DNA of 33,506 nucleotides from Crocinitomicaceae bacterium (GTDB lineage: Bacteria > Bacteroidota > Bacteroidia > Flavobacteriales_D > Crocinitomicaceae): positions 1-33,506 of the forward strand of contig JAURGK010000025.1 of the NCBI GenBank assembly GCA_030833845.1, in the 5' to 3' direction. The notes below the pieces were generated by a model that worked only from the letters and a program-made list of their open reading frames with translations, searched no databases and had not been told where the DNA came from. Each line of letters starts with the position of its first letter. Position 1 is the first letter of the stretch. Made by a program: the position numbers and the translations under genes. Below, piece by piece: positions 8,718 to 17,047 of the stretch.

Positions 8718-9268
8718 AACTGAACCTTTGGTGCGTTTTCTGTTCCTTGAGCGGCCTCAAAGCCTGCTTTGCGCGGGAATTCTTCGCTGTTCAAGAAAAA
8801 TCTAGCAAAGAAGCCACGGATATGCGTATTGTATTCTTTTACGGCCGCATTGTAGTAGTCTCGTTCGGTTTTAATTCGGTTTTCAGTACCCTCAAGCTGA
8901 CCTTGAAACTTACTAAAATTTTCTGTCGAACGAATTTGCGGGTAAGCCTCATAAGCTAAATTTATGGCTGTATTGATTTTGCGCCCCATGAGTTCGAGGT
9001 CTTGAGGTGTTTGTGCATTTACGATCCCTGCTCTTGCCTGAGTTACTTGGGTGAGGATATCTTTTTCATTTTGTGCCGCACCTTTGACGGTTTCTAAGAG
9101 ATTTGGGATCAAATCAGCACGTCTTTGGTAAGCTGATTGGACATTGGCAAATTTTTCGTCGAGTCCTTCTTGCAACCCAACCGCTTTATTGTAGAGATTG
9201 TAGTAGCCGAGAAATGCAAAGAGTACAAGTGCGCCTATAGAGGCCAGTACAACATAAAGTGGTTTCAT
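8714..9268 (-). CDS. lemA: LemA family protein
   Basis: A 184-aa protein with one N-terminal transmembrane helix (about 5-24) and then a long helical domain, the known LemA layout. The conserved NLYNKAVGLQEGLDEKFANVQSAYQRRADLIPNL region covers residues 24-58, and FARFFLNSEEFPRKAGFEA precedes the end. LemA proteins are widespread in bacteria, yet their function remains poorly defined; a link to envelope stress or TPM partners is inferred from recurring neighbourhood. It is the first gene of the lemA-TPM-TPM chain and is divergent from dinB with a 203-base gap. I found no convincing TTG/TAnnTTTG promoter upstream. Confidence 0.93.
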   Translation of the reverse strand: MKPLYVVLASIGALVLFAFLGYYNLYNKAVGLQEGLDEKFANVQSAYQRRADLIPNLLETVKGAAQNEKDILTQVTQARAGIVNAQTPQDLELMGRKINTAINLAYEAYPQIRSTENFSKFQGQLEGTENRIKTERDYYNAAVKEYNTHIRGFFARFFLNSEEFPRKAGFEAAQGTENAPKVQF

Positions 9269-9376
9269 TTTTATTGATTTTTATTTGTTGATTACCGTAT
9301 CAAATAGTGTTCCAATTTACAAAAATGACATATTGACATGTTGTTTTTTTAGGCGTTTTTTACTTGTTGATAACTT

Positions 9377-9418
9377 TTGATTACTAATTAATCATTTTAT
9401 TGATTATTAATTAATCAA
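9377..9418 (+). promoter_or_regulatory. Two tandem palindromic operator-like sites upstream of dinB
   Basis: Site 1 (9377-9395) and site 2 (9400-9418) each have TTGATTA, five bases, then TAATCA plus one base. Site 2 is a perfect 7-base inverted repeat (TTGATTA/TAATCAA); site 1 differs at one arm position. The copies start 23 bases apart, about two helical turns, which would put two dimers on the same face of DNA. Site 2 contains the -33 TTG (9400-9402) and fills the spacer of the dinB promoter, the expected position for a repressor. A LexA-like or S24-peptidase repressor controlling this mutagenesis cassette is my inference; no such gene is in the window. Confidence 0.65.
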
Positions 9419-9432
9419 AATATGTAATTTTG
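9400..9432 (+). promoter_or_regulatory. Promoter of dinB-dnaE
   Basis: TTG at 9400-9402 and an exact TAATTTTG -7 box at 9425-9432 are separated by 22 bases. The inferred transcription start near 9436 gives a leader of about 36 bases before the ATG at 9472. The palindromic sites cover the -33 element and the spacer, so binding there would block polymerase. Confidence 0.55.
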
Positions 9433-9471
9433 AGAAACCAACCAATCGAACTTTATTGTTTTACCTTTTAA

Positions 9472-10701
9472 ATGGCAGTACCTATGGCTACGCGTCGTTC
9501 GATTGTTCATATGGACCTCGATACCTTTTTTGTTTCTTGTGAGCGGCTTTTGGATAGCCGCCTAAATGCTCAGCCTATTCTTATTGGAGGAACCAGCGAG
9601 AGGGGAGTAGTGGCTTCTTGCAGCTATGAAGCGCGGCGTTTTGGGGTCAGATCTGGAATGTCTATGAAAATGGCTAAAGAACGCTGCCCGGAAGCTATTT
9701 GCATCAAAGGAAATACCCATACCTACAGTAAGTTTTCTAGAATGGTTACTGAAATCGTCAAGGAGGCTTCTCCGGTTTATGAAAAAATGTCCATAGACGA
9801 GTTTTATATTGATTTTACAGGCATGGATCGCTTCTTTGGGATTTGGTCTTACGCCAAAGAGCTGCGTGCACGCATCATTAAAGAAACGGGGCTGCCTATT
9901 TCTTTTGGCTTATCCGAAAACAAAACCGTCTCAAAGGTAGCTACTGGTGAAGCCAAGCCCAACAATCAAATCCAAGTAAATTATGGCGCTGAAAAAGATT
10001 TTTTGGCGCCGCTTTCTGTGCAAAAGATACCAATGGTTGGCCCCAAAACTTACCAAATACTTTGCGGTTTAGGTGTCAAGAAAATTGGCACACTTCAAGC
10101 GCTGCCCCTTGAGCTTGTTGAGCAAGCCCTCGGTGAAAACGGTCGTCATATTTGGACCAAAGCACAAGGAGTAGATCGCAGCCCCGTAGAGCCTTACAAC
10201 GAACGCAAATCCATCTCCAACGAACGCACTTTTCATCAAGACACCACCGACATAGCTAAACTTAGTGGAATTTTGGCTGCAATGGCTGAAAACCTAGCCT
10301 TCCAATTGCGCCGCGCCGGAAAACTTACCGGTACTGTTACGGTTAAAATTCGCTATGCAGATTTTCAAACCCAAACCCTGCAACAGCAAATACCCTATAC
10401 CTCTGCTGACCATGAACTGTTGCCACTGGTTCAAGCACTTTTTAGTAGGCTCTATGTGCGCAGGGTTTTGGTGCGCTTGATTGGGGTGCGTTTCAGCGCT
10501 TTGGTTGGCGGCGCACATCAGCTTCAACTTTTTGATCAAGATTGCGCTTACCCAGCGCTCTACAAGGCTCTTGATCGTATCAGGGAGCGTTACGGAGATC
10601 GTGCTATACTCCGTGCAGCAGGCCTAGAAGCGCGTAGCATTGGGCACTACAATCCTTTTGATGGAGAGCCTCCTATTTTATTGGCAAATCGAAGCATTTA
10701 A
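9472..10701 (+). CDS. dinB: Y-family DNA polymerase IV
   Basis: A 409-aa translesion polymerase. Catalytic acidic residues are visible: D15 in VHMDLDTFF, and D109-E110 in SIDEFYIDFTG. F20 falls at the steric-gate position that excludes ribonucleotides. A GPKTYQILCGLGVKKIGTL helix-hairpin-helix region lies near 197-215, and the little-finger domain follows. A sliding-clamp binding motif QLQLF occupies 350-354, with about 55 further residues. It extends DNA past bulky lesions with low fidelity. The dnaE-type gene begins 20 bases downstream, so both are probably made together as a mutagenesis cassette under the tandem operators. Start at 9472 is preferred; an ATG at residue 5 is a minor alternative. 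Confidence 0.95.
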   Translation: MAVPMATRRSIVHMDLDTFFVSCERLLDSRLNAQPILIGGTSERGVVASCSYEARRFGVRSGMSMKMAKERCPEAICIKGNTHTYSKFSRMVTEIVKEASPVYEKMSIDEFYIDFTGMDRFFGIWSYAKELRARIIKETGLPISFGLSENKTVSKVATGEAKPNNQIQVNYGAEKDFLAPLSVQKIPMVGPKTYQILCGLGVKKIGTLQALPLELVEQALGENGRHIWTKAQGVDRSPVEPYNERKSISNERTFHQDTTDIAKLSGILAAMAENLAFQLRRAGKLTGTVTVKIRYADFQTQTLQQQIPYTSADHELLPLVQALFSRLYVRRVLVRLIGVRFSALVGGAHQLQLFDQDCAYPALYKALDRIRERYGDRAILRAAGLEARSIGHYNPFDGEPPILLANRSI

Positions 10702-10721
10702 TTTTTAAGCTCTCAACCTTC

Positions 10722-13670
10722 ATGCGTGCACATTCTTGTTTTAGTCTTGGCTATGGTATTCTTAAGCCAGAAGAGTTAGTAGATTGGGCTACAAAAAATG
10801 GAGAACAGCAACTTTTACTCACCGACATCAATCATACGGGGTCTGGCTTGGCTTTTGTGCGGGCCGCACAATCCAAAGGGCTCAAGCCTATTCTAGGGGT
10901 GGAGTTGCGCAATGGATTTGAATATGTGGCAACGCTTATTGCCTGCAATAATAACGGTTTTCAAATACTCAATAGCTACCTAAGTGAGCACCTCCTTAGT
11001 CACAAAGCCTTTGAATGGCCCTTGCCATATTTGCCCAACTGTTTGGTTTGGTATGCTTTTGATAAACAACCCCCGACCCTTCAAGACAATGAATATATTG
11101 CCGTACAGCCGATGCAAATATGGCAATGGCAAAGGCAGCCGCTTGCTTTTAGCACTGCCAAATACCTCGCAGACATCCCCATGACTTTTCGTCACAAACG
11201 AGACTTCAACACCCACCGTTTATTGCGTGCAATCACTACTAATTGCCTACTTTCAAAATTGCCCCCAACTTGGCAAGCCTCACCCACTGAGAAATTGATA
11301 ACGACCGCCCAACGACAGGCTGCCTTTGCCGCTGCCCCCGAACTCTTGACAAATACCCACCACCTACTAGAGAAATGTCAGATTCAATTTGATTTTGGTC
11401 AAGAGGCCTCACCACAGCAACCCGCACACCTCTACGGCTCAAAAGAAGCCGACCTCCAAAAGCTCAAAGAACTATGTGCAGAGGGCCTAAGTTATCGGTA
11501 TCAAACCATTACCGATGAAATCATTGCACGCATTGAAATGGAAATAGATGTCATTGCTCAAAAAGACTACCTGTCCTATTTTTTGATTACTTATGACTTC
11601 ACTTCTTATGCGCGTAGTAAAGGTTATTTTTATGTAGGGCGGGGTAGTGGAGCCAATAGCCTGGTGGCCTACCTATTGCGCATTACAGATGTAGACCCTT
11701 TAGAGTTAGACCTCTACTTTGAACGCTTTATCAATCTTTACCGCCAAAATCCGCCTGATTTCGATATAGATTTCTCTTGGAAAGACCGCGATGACGTAGT
11801 AAGCTATATTTTTGCCCGCTACCCGCATGCTGCATGGCTCTGCACCTACAGCACTTTTCAATACCGAGCATGCATTCACGAGCTTTGTAAAGTTTTTGGC
11901 TTGCCTGCCGGAACAAGTAAAATGCTGAGTAGGGGAAAGGGCAGTTTGGCAGAGTTCTCTGAGCTCGGAGCACTGGTTTTGCGCTATGCCAAATACATAG
12001 AAGGCTTGCCTTCACATTTGAGCGTGCATGCGGGTGGAATTGTTATTAGTGATGGGCCTTTAGCTGCCTTTTCAGCTTGTTTTTTACCACCCAAAGGCTA
12101 TCCGTGTACTCAATTTTCTATGCTAGAGGCCGAAGACATAGGTCTTTATAAATTTGATGTACTCAGCCAGCGTGGCTTGGGAAAAATTGCACAAGCCATG
12201 CAAATCATCAAGCAAACACACCCAAGTGCAACGCTAGAAGAAATACATCACATCAATACATTAAAACAAGACCCAAAGATTGCCACTTTCCTTAGAAAAG
12301 GATGGGCACTAGGTTGTTTTTACGTTGAATCACCCGCAATGCGCATGCTTTTGATCAAACTCAAGGTAGATAACTACCTAGGCTTAGTTGCAGCAAGCTC
12401 AATTATCAGGCCGGGGGTATCGCAATCTGGCATGATGCGTCAATACATTTTAAGGCATCGAGACGCCGCATACCGTCAAGACATTCACCCCTTGCTTTTG
12501 GCACTCATGCCCGATACCTATGGCGTTATGGTATACCAAGAAGACGTCATTAAGGTAGCGCATTATTTGGCTGGACTGAGCTTGGCTGAAGCCGATGTGT
12601 TGCGCAGAGGTATGTCTGGTAAATTCAGGTCAAGATCTGAATTTTTACGCGTTCAAGAAAGATTCATGACATCGTGCCAGCAAAGAGGGCATGACACTGA
12701 TTTTGCAGCAAGTATTTGGAAGCAAATTGAAAGCTTTGCAGGCTATGCTTTTTCAAAAGGACATTCGGCTTCTTATGCAGTTGAAAGTTACCAAAGTTTA
12801 TACCTCAAAGCACATTACCCCTTGGCATACCTCACCGCCTGCATCAACAATTTTGGAGGCTATTACCGCACTGAAATTTATGTTCATGAAGCACGGCGAT
12901 TTGGCGCTCAAATAGAGGCCCCCTGCATCAATGAGGGTGCATTTGAGTGTGTCTTGAAGGCAGAACGCCTTATTCTTGGATTCAATTTGGTAGCTGGCTT
13001 AGAGGTGTTGCTCATGGATAAGATTTGCCAAGAACGTCAGAATAATGGCCTGTATACAGATTTGCAAGATTTGTTGAAAAGAGTGGCCGTTCCTCTTGAA
13101 CAACTCAGTATTTTGATACGCATTGGTGCCTTGCGTTGTTTTGATAAACCGCGAAAAGCCCAGCTTTGGGAAGCACACTTTTACCACCATCGCAACGATC
13201 AAAATAAACACGAGAATGCATTATTTGCACTCAGAGAAAATAAATTTGAATTGCCAAAACTAGAAGAGCATCCTCTAGAACTTACCTTTGATCAGTTTGA
13301 GCTTTTGGGCTTTCCGCTCAAAGACCCATTTTTACTCTTGCAAAATCCGCTACCCAATAAATTCACTTTAGTAAAAAATTTTGATCAACACAAAGGAGAA
13401 GAAATCCTAACTTTTGGTTATTTAGTGAGCATAAAAAACACAAAGACCAGTAAAGGAGACACCATGTGTTTTGGTACTTTTTTAGACCCAAATGGCGAGC
13501 TCTTGGACACCGTACATTTTCCTCAAATTGCGGTGCGCTATCCATTTTATGGAAAGGGCGTATACCGAATTACAGGAAAAATAACCGAAGAATTTTCTTA
13601 TTACACGCTAGAGGTGAGTACTTTAGAAAAATTACCATTTGCTGAAGATGTCCGTTTAGCTCTCGATTAA
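10722..13670 (+). CDS. Short error-prone-type DNA polymerase III alpha subunit (DnaE family)
   Basis: A 982-aa C-family polymerase, shorter than typical replicative alpha subunits, coupled to dinB. It has an N-terminal PHP domain (RAHSCFSLGYG, LLTDINHTGSG, GVELRNG), the GRGSGANSLVAYLL nucleotide-binding stretch near 306-320, catalytic aspartates D348 and D350 in PDFDIDF and the third, D479, in YKFDVL, and an OB-fold near 890-950 (TFGYLVSIKNTKTSKGD). The usual first His of the PHP HxH motif is replaced by Arg (R2), so PHP metal binding is probably impaired. By context it most likely serves damage-induced synthesis, like DnaE2 in other phyla, rather than bulk replication. Its 3' end overlaps galK by 15 bases, tail to tail. 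Confidence 0.92.
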   Translation: MRAHSCFSLGYGILKPEELVDWATKNGEQQLLLTDINHTGSGLAFVRAAQSKGLKPILGVELRNGFEYVATLIACNNNGFQILNSYLSEHLLSHKAFEWPLPYLPNCLVWYAFDKQPPTLQDNEYIAVQPMQIWQWQRQPLAFSTAKYLADIPMTFRHKRDFNTHRLLRAITTNCLLSKLPPTWQASPTEKLITTAQRQAAFAAAPELLTNTHHLLEKCQIQFDFGQEASPQQPAHLYGSKEADLQKLKELCAEGLSYRYQTITDEIIARIEMEIDVIAQKDYLSYFLITYDFTSYARSKGYFYVGRGSGANSLVAYLLRITDVDPLELDLYFERFINLYRQNPPDFDIDFSWKDRDDVVSYIFARYPHAAWLCTYSTFQYRACIHELCKVFGLPAGTSKMLSRGKGSLAEFSELGALVLRYAKYIEGLPSHLSVHAGGIVISDGPLAAFSACFLPPKGYPCTQFSMLEAEDIGLYKFDVLSQRGLGKIAQAMQIIKQTHPSATLEEIHHINTLKQDPKIATFLRKGWALGCFYVESPAMRMLLIKLKVDNYLGLVAASSIIRPGVSQSGMMRQYILRHRDAAYRQDIHPLLLALMPDTYGVMVYQEDVIKVAHYLAGLSLAEADVLRRGMSGKFRSRSEFLRVQERFMTSCQQRGHDTDFAASIWKQIESFAGYAFSKGHSASYAVESYQSLYLKAHYPLAYLTACINNFGGYYRTEIYVHEARRFGAQIEAPCINEGAFECVLKAERLILGFNLVAGLEVLLMDKICQERQNNGLYTDLQDLLKRVAVPLEQLSILIRIGALRCFDKPRKAQLWEAHFYHHRNDQNKHENALFALRENKFELPKLEEHPLELTFDQFELLGFPLKDPFLLLQNPLPNKFTLVKNFDQHKGEEILTFGYLVSIKNTKTSKGDTMCFGTFLDPNGELLDTVHFPQIAVRYPFYGKGVYRITGKITEEFSYYTLEVSTLEKLPFAEDVRLALD

Positions 13671-14825
13671 ATGCACACCATCAACTAAAGAGACCTTTTC
13701 TATGCGCGGTGAAATTTGATAGCTGACGTGGTATTCACTAAACAAAGCATCCAAACAAGGCCAATCAAAATCAGATCTTGCCAACACTAGCAAACAACCT
13801 CCAAAACCTCCACCCATCATTCGCGCACCAAAAATACCAGGTAAGAGCAAAAGTCCAGACTGTAGAAAATCGACCTCAGGGCAGCTCACCTCGTATAAAT
13901 CACGTAAACCTTGATGTGTTTCACTCAATAAGCACCCCAACTTATGGTACAAAGCAGGGCTAGCTAAGGCATTTAATTCAAGGGCAACTTGCCGCACTTG
14001 CTGTACGCGCGTCATTTCATCCAAAACGTATTGCAAGCGCTTTTGAACTGTACTGTCGAGATGGCGCATTAGTTCAGTCGCCTGAGCCGCCTGAAGATCT
14101 CGATAGTTTGCTAAGTCTGGAAATAATTCAAGTGCTTGTTCAAACGCCCTTTCTAATTGACTGCGCCTTTCGTTATAAGCCGACGTCGCCAAATTGTGCT
14201 TCACCTTGGAATCGATAAGAAATAGCTGGGCATCCGCAAGTGGCAAAGAAAAGGGTTCTATGACATGGCTGTGGCAATCAAAGGCAATTAAATGATCTGC
14301 TTTGCCCATTAATGAAGCCACCTGATCCATCAAGCCGCAATTTACACCTGCAAACTGATGTTCTGTTTGCTGAGCTATCAAGGCCAATTCCATTTTTGAT
14401 TTTCCAAGACCAAACCACTCGTTGAGGCCAAAAGCAAAACCACAACAAAGGGCGGCCGATGAAGAAAGGCCGGCCCCAATAGGTATATTACTTGTAAAGC
14501 GGATACTGAGGCCTTTAAAATCCTTGCTGCGATTTAAAATATCCGTGTTCTCCAAACCTAAAAGAATGAGTACTCCTTTGAGGTAGACTTGCCAATCACT
14601 TGCCTGTGCCCGATATAAATCAGCAGGCTTACACTGCCATTGTTCACCCAAATCAAGGGCTTCCAAATTAAAAGTACATGAGGTAGATTCTTCGAAAAAA
14701 AAATCAATGTAGCGGTCAATAGCCGCAGGCAACACAAGGCCATGATTGTAATCGAGGTGCTCGCCGAGCAAATTGATTCTACCAGGAGCACGTACCGTAA
14801 GTTTTTGATGTTTTAGGGATTCCAT
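13656..14825 (-). CDS. galK: Galactokinase
   Basis: A 389-aa GHMP kinase that phosphorylates alpha-galactose at C1 with ATP, the entry to the Leloir pathway. The signature PGRINLLGEHLDYNHG (14-29) holds the R16 and D25 galactose-site positions, the phosphate-binding loop PIGAGLSSSAAL spans 115-126, the catalytic base is D167 in GLMDQ, and motif 3 MMGGGFGGCLL is near the C-terminus. It overlaps the GH2 gene by 13 bases and is the last gene of the galactan operon. No galT or galE is present in the window, so the later Leloir steps must be encoded elsewhere. Confidence 0.96.
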   Translation of the reverse strand: MESLKHQKLTVRAPGRINLLGEHLDYNHGLVLPAAIDRYIDFFFEESTSCTFNLEALDLGEQWQCKPADLYRAQASDWQVYLKGVLILLGLENTDILNRSKDFKGLSIRFTSNIPIGAGLSSSAALCCGFAFGLNEWFGLGKSKMELALIAQQTEHQFAGVNCGLMDQVASLMGKADHLIAFDCHSHVIEPFSLPLADAQLFLIDSKVKHNLATSAYNERRSQLERAFEQALELFPDLANYRDLQAAQATELMRHLDSTVQKRLQYVLDEMTRVQQVRQVALELNALASPALYHKLGCLLSETHQGLRDLYEVSCPEVDFLQSGLLLLPGIFGARMMGGGFGGCLLVLARSDFDWPCLDALFSEYHVSYQISPRIEKVSLVDGVHLIES

Positions 14826-17029
14826 ATAATTTGATCTGTCAAACCCAATAGCCCTAAATTTGCCTTGATCAAAATTGGATGAGTCGGCGCCTCGGTTCTA
14901 AGTAATGCTGTAGCAATACCCGCCTGCATTTGTTGTATGGCTGGGCACATCAGTCCTGCATCTTGTGCTATGACACTAAACGTCACTTTGTGACTGTTAT
15001 TTGGCACTAGAACACCGTTGGCATCAAGCAATTGGGCTCGGATAAATATTAAATCAGCTTTTGTGCTGTCAATTCCAATTTGCAGCGTATCTAAAAATAA
15101 CTTTATCCTTGTGGGCTCTTGTGGTGTGTTTACTACCGCGCTAACTGCACGAATGTTTCTTTGATAGCCAATTGCGGTAAGTTTTCCAGCTTTGTAGCTA
15201 GGTATAGAAAATTCGAAAGGCGCGGCTTTTTTACCTATGATGCTGTCATTTAATGCTATTTGCACCTCAGAACAATTGGAAAAAACAGTAATGCTTGTAT
15301 CAGATGTTGAGGTCCAAGAGGTGCCAATTTTAACAAAGGGCTCTTTAATTGGATCAAGAAGCTGACTTTTGTAGAAATCTACTGCATATTTTGGAAGCCT
15401 CGTGATGTCATAAATACCCGAAGCCTCTATATCAGGACTATAACCGCGATTATAATCAAAGCAAACCCAATTGGCCTCGCCAATGATATGCTCACCTTTT
15501 CTATTCGATAAACTAGCTTCCTTAAAGTTGTAGGCCTGTTGAAGTAGTGCTTTTTCTGAAGCACTACGAAGATGTCGGGAATTTCTCTCGCTTTGAGCAA
15601 GATCGGCAAATTGTGTTTGATTGAAGCCCGCATTTTGCGCATAATATTCCCAATCACCATATTCAGCTATGAGCAGCGCCTTTGCCTTAGGTGTATAAAG
15701 ATTCCAATAATCTGGTGCCTTGGCATGTTGGCGCGCTGGTATAAAAACATCATAGCTTGGATGATCAATCCAGCCAGCTGTAAATGCAGTGGAGCCAAGC
15801 AACTCTTTAGCAATATGATTCATATCTTGAATAAACAAATCACTCATTTGGGTTTCATTGAGTGAGTTTTCCCAAAAAATAACACTCGGGTGGTTTCGAT
15901 CGCGGAGTATCATGTTTATTAGATCCTCCTTGCATCTTTGTTCAAAGGGTGCAGGCCCAAAGAACTGCCAACCAGCTATGGCATCCATGACGATTAATCC
16001 CAATTCATCACAAGCATCATAAAAGGCAGGCGCTTGCGGATAATGCGAGAGCCTCACAAAATTAAAACCAGCGTCCTTTATCAATTGTGCATCGCGCTTG
16101 TGTGCATTGTCTGCAACCGCATAACCTACATATGGATACTCTTGATGGCGGTTGGTGCCACTTAAAAATAATTTGGAGCCATTTAAATAAAAGCCATCTG
16201 ATTTTATTATTGCTTCCCTGATGCCAGCCTTGAAGCTTTGTTTTGCAATCGTATCGCTTGCAAGTATCGCTAAAATTTGGATTTCGTGAAGTATGGGGCT
16301 ATCAGGAGACCACAATTCTGGTTGATTTACGATCAGTTTGCCCTGATAGTGTATCACACTTGAAGAATCTATGTATTGTGTATTGTTCAACTCGAATGAG
16401 GCTTTACCAATACTTGCCTTCACTTCAAGAGGCGAAATAATCCAGGAAGGGTCAAAATGTAAATCAAAATCAAGTTGTAGTTCGGCATTTTTTGCATCGG
16501 CATGCAGTGTTTGAAAAAAAGTGTTTTCAATTTCGATACCTCCAATTTCTTCAAGCCAAACATTTCTGTATATGCCAGCATGGTAATAAAAATCAAGATC
16601 CTTGATAGGTTTGCCCGGTGGGATGGTTGGATCTTCTCGGTTGTCTAGATAAACAACTAAAATATTATTTGAGTCTTTGAGAGCAGTGGTTAGATCAACT
16701 TTAAAAGGCAAGTAGCCACCTATGTGTTTGCCCATTTCTTGGCCGTTCAGTAGTACACGAGCCGTATGCATGGCTCCTTCAAAATGAATGAAAAGTTGTC
16801 TGCCGTTCTTAAGCGGGTAATCGAAATGTTTGCGATAAGTAACTTCTCCCAAAAATTGCTCTTTCATTACCAGAGGTTCTATGCGTGGGGTGTGAGGTAA
16901 ACTTACGATTGCCACTGGATCAGTAGGTTGATGCTGAAACTCCCAATTATCATTGAAAAGCACCTTATTTTTTTGCCCAAAAAGACATAAGGGTAATAAA
17001 AGAACTAGTACTATAAAATTGTTTTTCAT
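14813..17029 (-). CDS. Glycoside hydrolase family 2, probable exported beta-galactosidase
   Basis: A 738-aa GH2 enzyme with signal peptide (cleavage after LFG, Gln 19). A jelly-roll sugar-binding domain (GRQLFIHFEGAMHTARVLLNGQ), an Ig-like domain and a TIM barrel follow in order. The acid/base is E392 in SLNE and the likely nucleophile is E456 in LIAEYGDWEYYA. The C-terminal 170 residues are Ig-like, with a DUF4982/Big-type look. Beta-galactosidase activity is inferred from the operon: GH53, galactokinase and mutarotase surround it. GH2 also contains mannosidases and glucuronidases, so substrate is not proved by sequence alone. It probably acts in the periplasm on galacto-oligosaccharides made by the GH53 enzyme, whose gene is 18 bases upstream. 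Confidence 0.9.
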   Translation of the reverse strand: MKNNFIVLVLLLPLCLFGQKNKVLFNDNWEFQHQPTDPVAIVSLPHTPRIEPLVMKEQFLGEVTYRKHFDYPLKNGRQLFIHFEGAMHTARVLLNGQEMGKHIGGYLPFKVDLTTALKDSNNILVVYLDNREDPTIPPGKPIKDLDFYYHAGIYRNVWLEEIGGIEIENTFFQTLHADAKNAELQLDFDLHFDPSWIISPLEVKASIGKASFELNNTQYIDSSSVIHYQGKLIVNQPELWSPDSPILHEIQILAILASDTIAKQSFKAGIREAIIKSDGFYLNGSKLFLSGTNRHQEYPYVGYAVADNAHKRDAQLIKDAGFNFVRLSHYPQAPAFYDACDELGLIVMDAIAGWQFFGPAPFEQRCKEDLINMILRDRNHPSVIFWENSLNETQMSDLFIQDMNHIAKELLGSTAFTAGWIDHPSYDVFIPARQHAKAPDYWNLYTPKAKALLIAEYGDWEYYAQNAGFNQTQFADLAQSERNSRHLRSASEKALLQQAYNFKEASLSNRKGEHIIGEANWVCFDYNRGYSPDIEASGIYDITRLPKYAVDFYKSQLLDPIKEPFVKIGTSWTSTSDTSITVFSNCSEVQIALNDSIIGKKAAPFEFSIPSYKAGKLTAIGYQRNIRAVSAVVNTPQEPTRIKLFLDTLQIGIDSTKADLIFIRAQLLDANGVLVPNNSHKVTFSVIAQDAGLMCPAIQQMQAGIATALLRTEAPTHPILIKANLGLLGLTDQIIWNP

Positions 17030-17047
17030 GAACCTTTCTCCCGCGAC

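Noticed and set aside
9326-9339. Direct repeat TGACAT-AT-TGACAT between lemA and dinB
   Set aside because: Only six bases, no promoter placement that makes sense, and the stronger palindromes nearby explain the regulation better.
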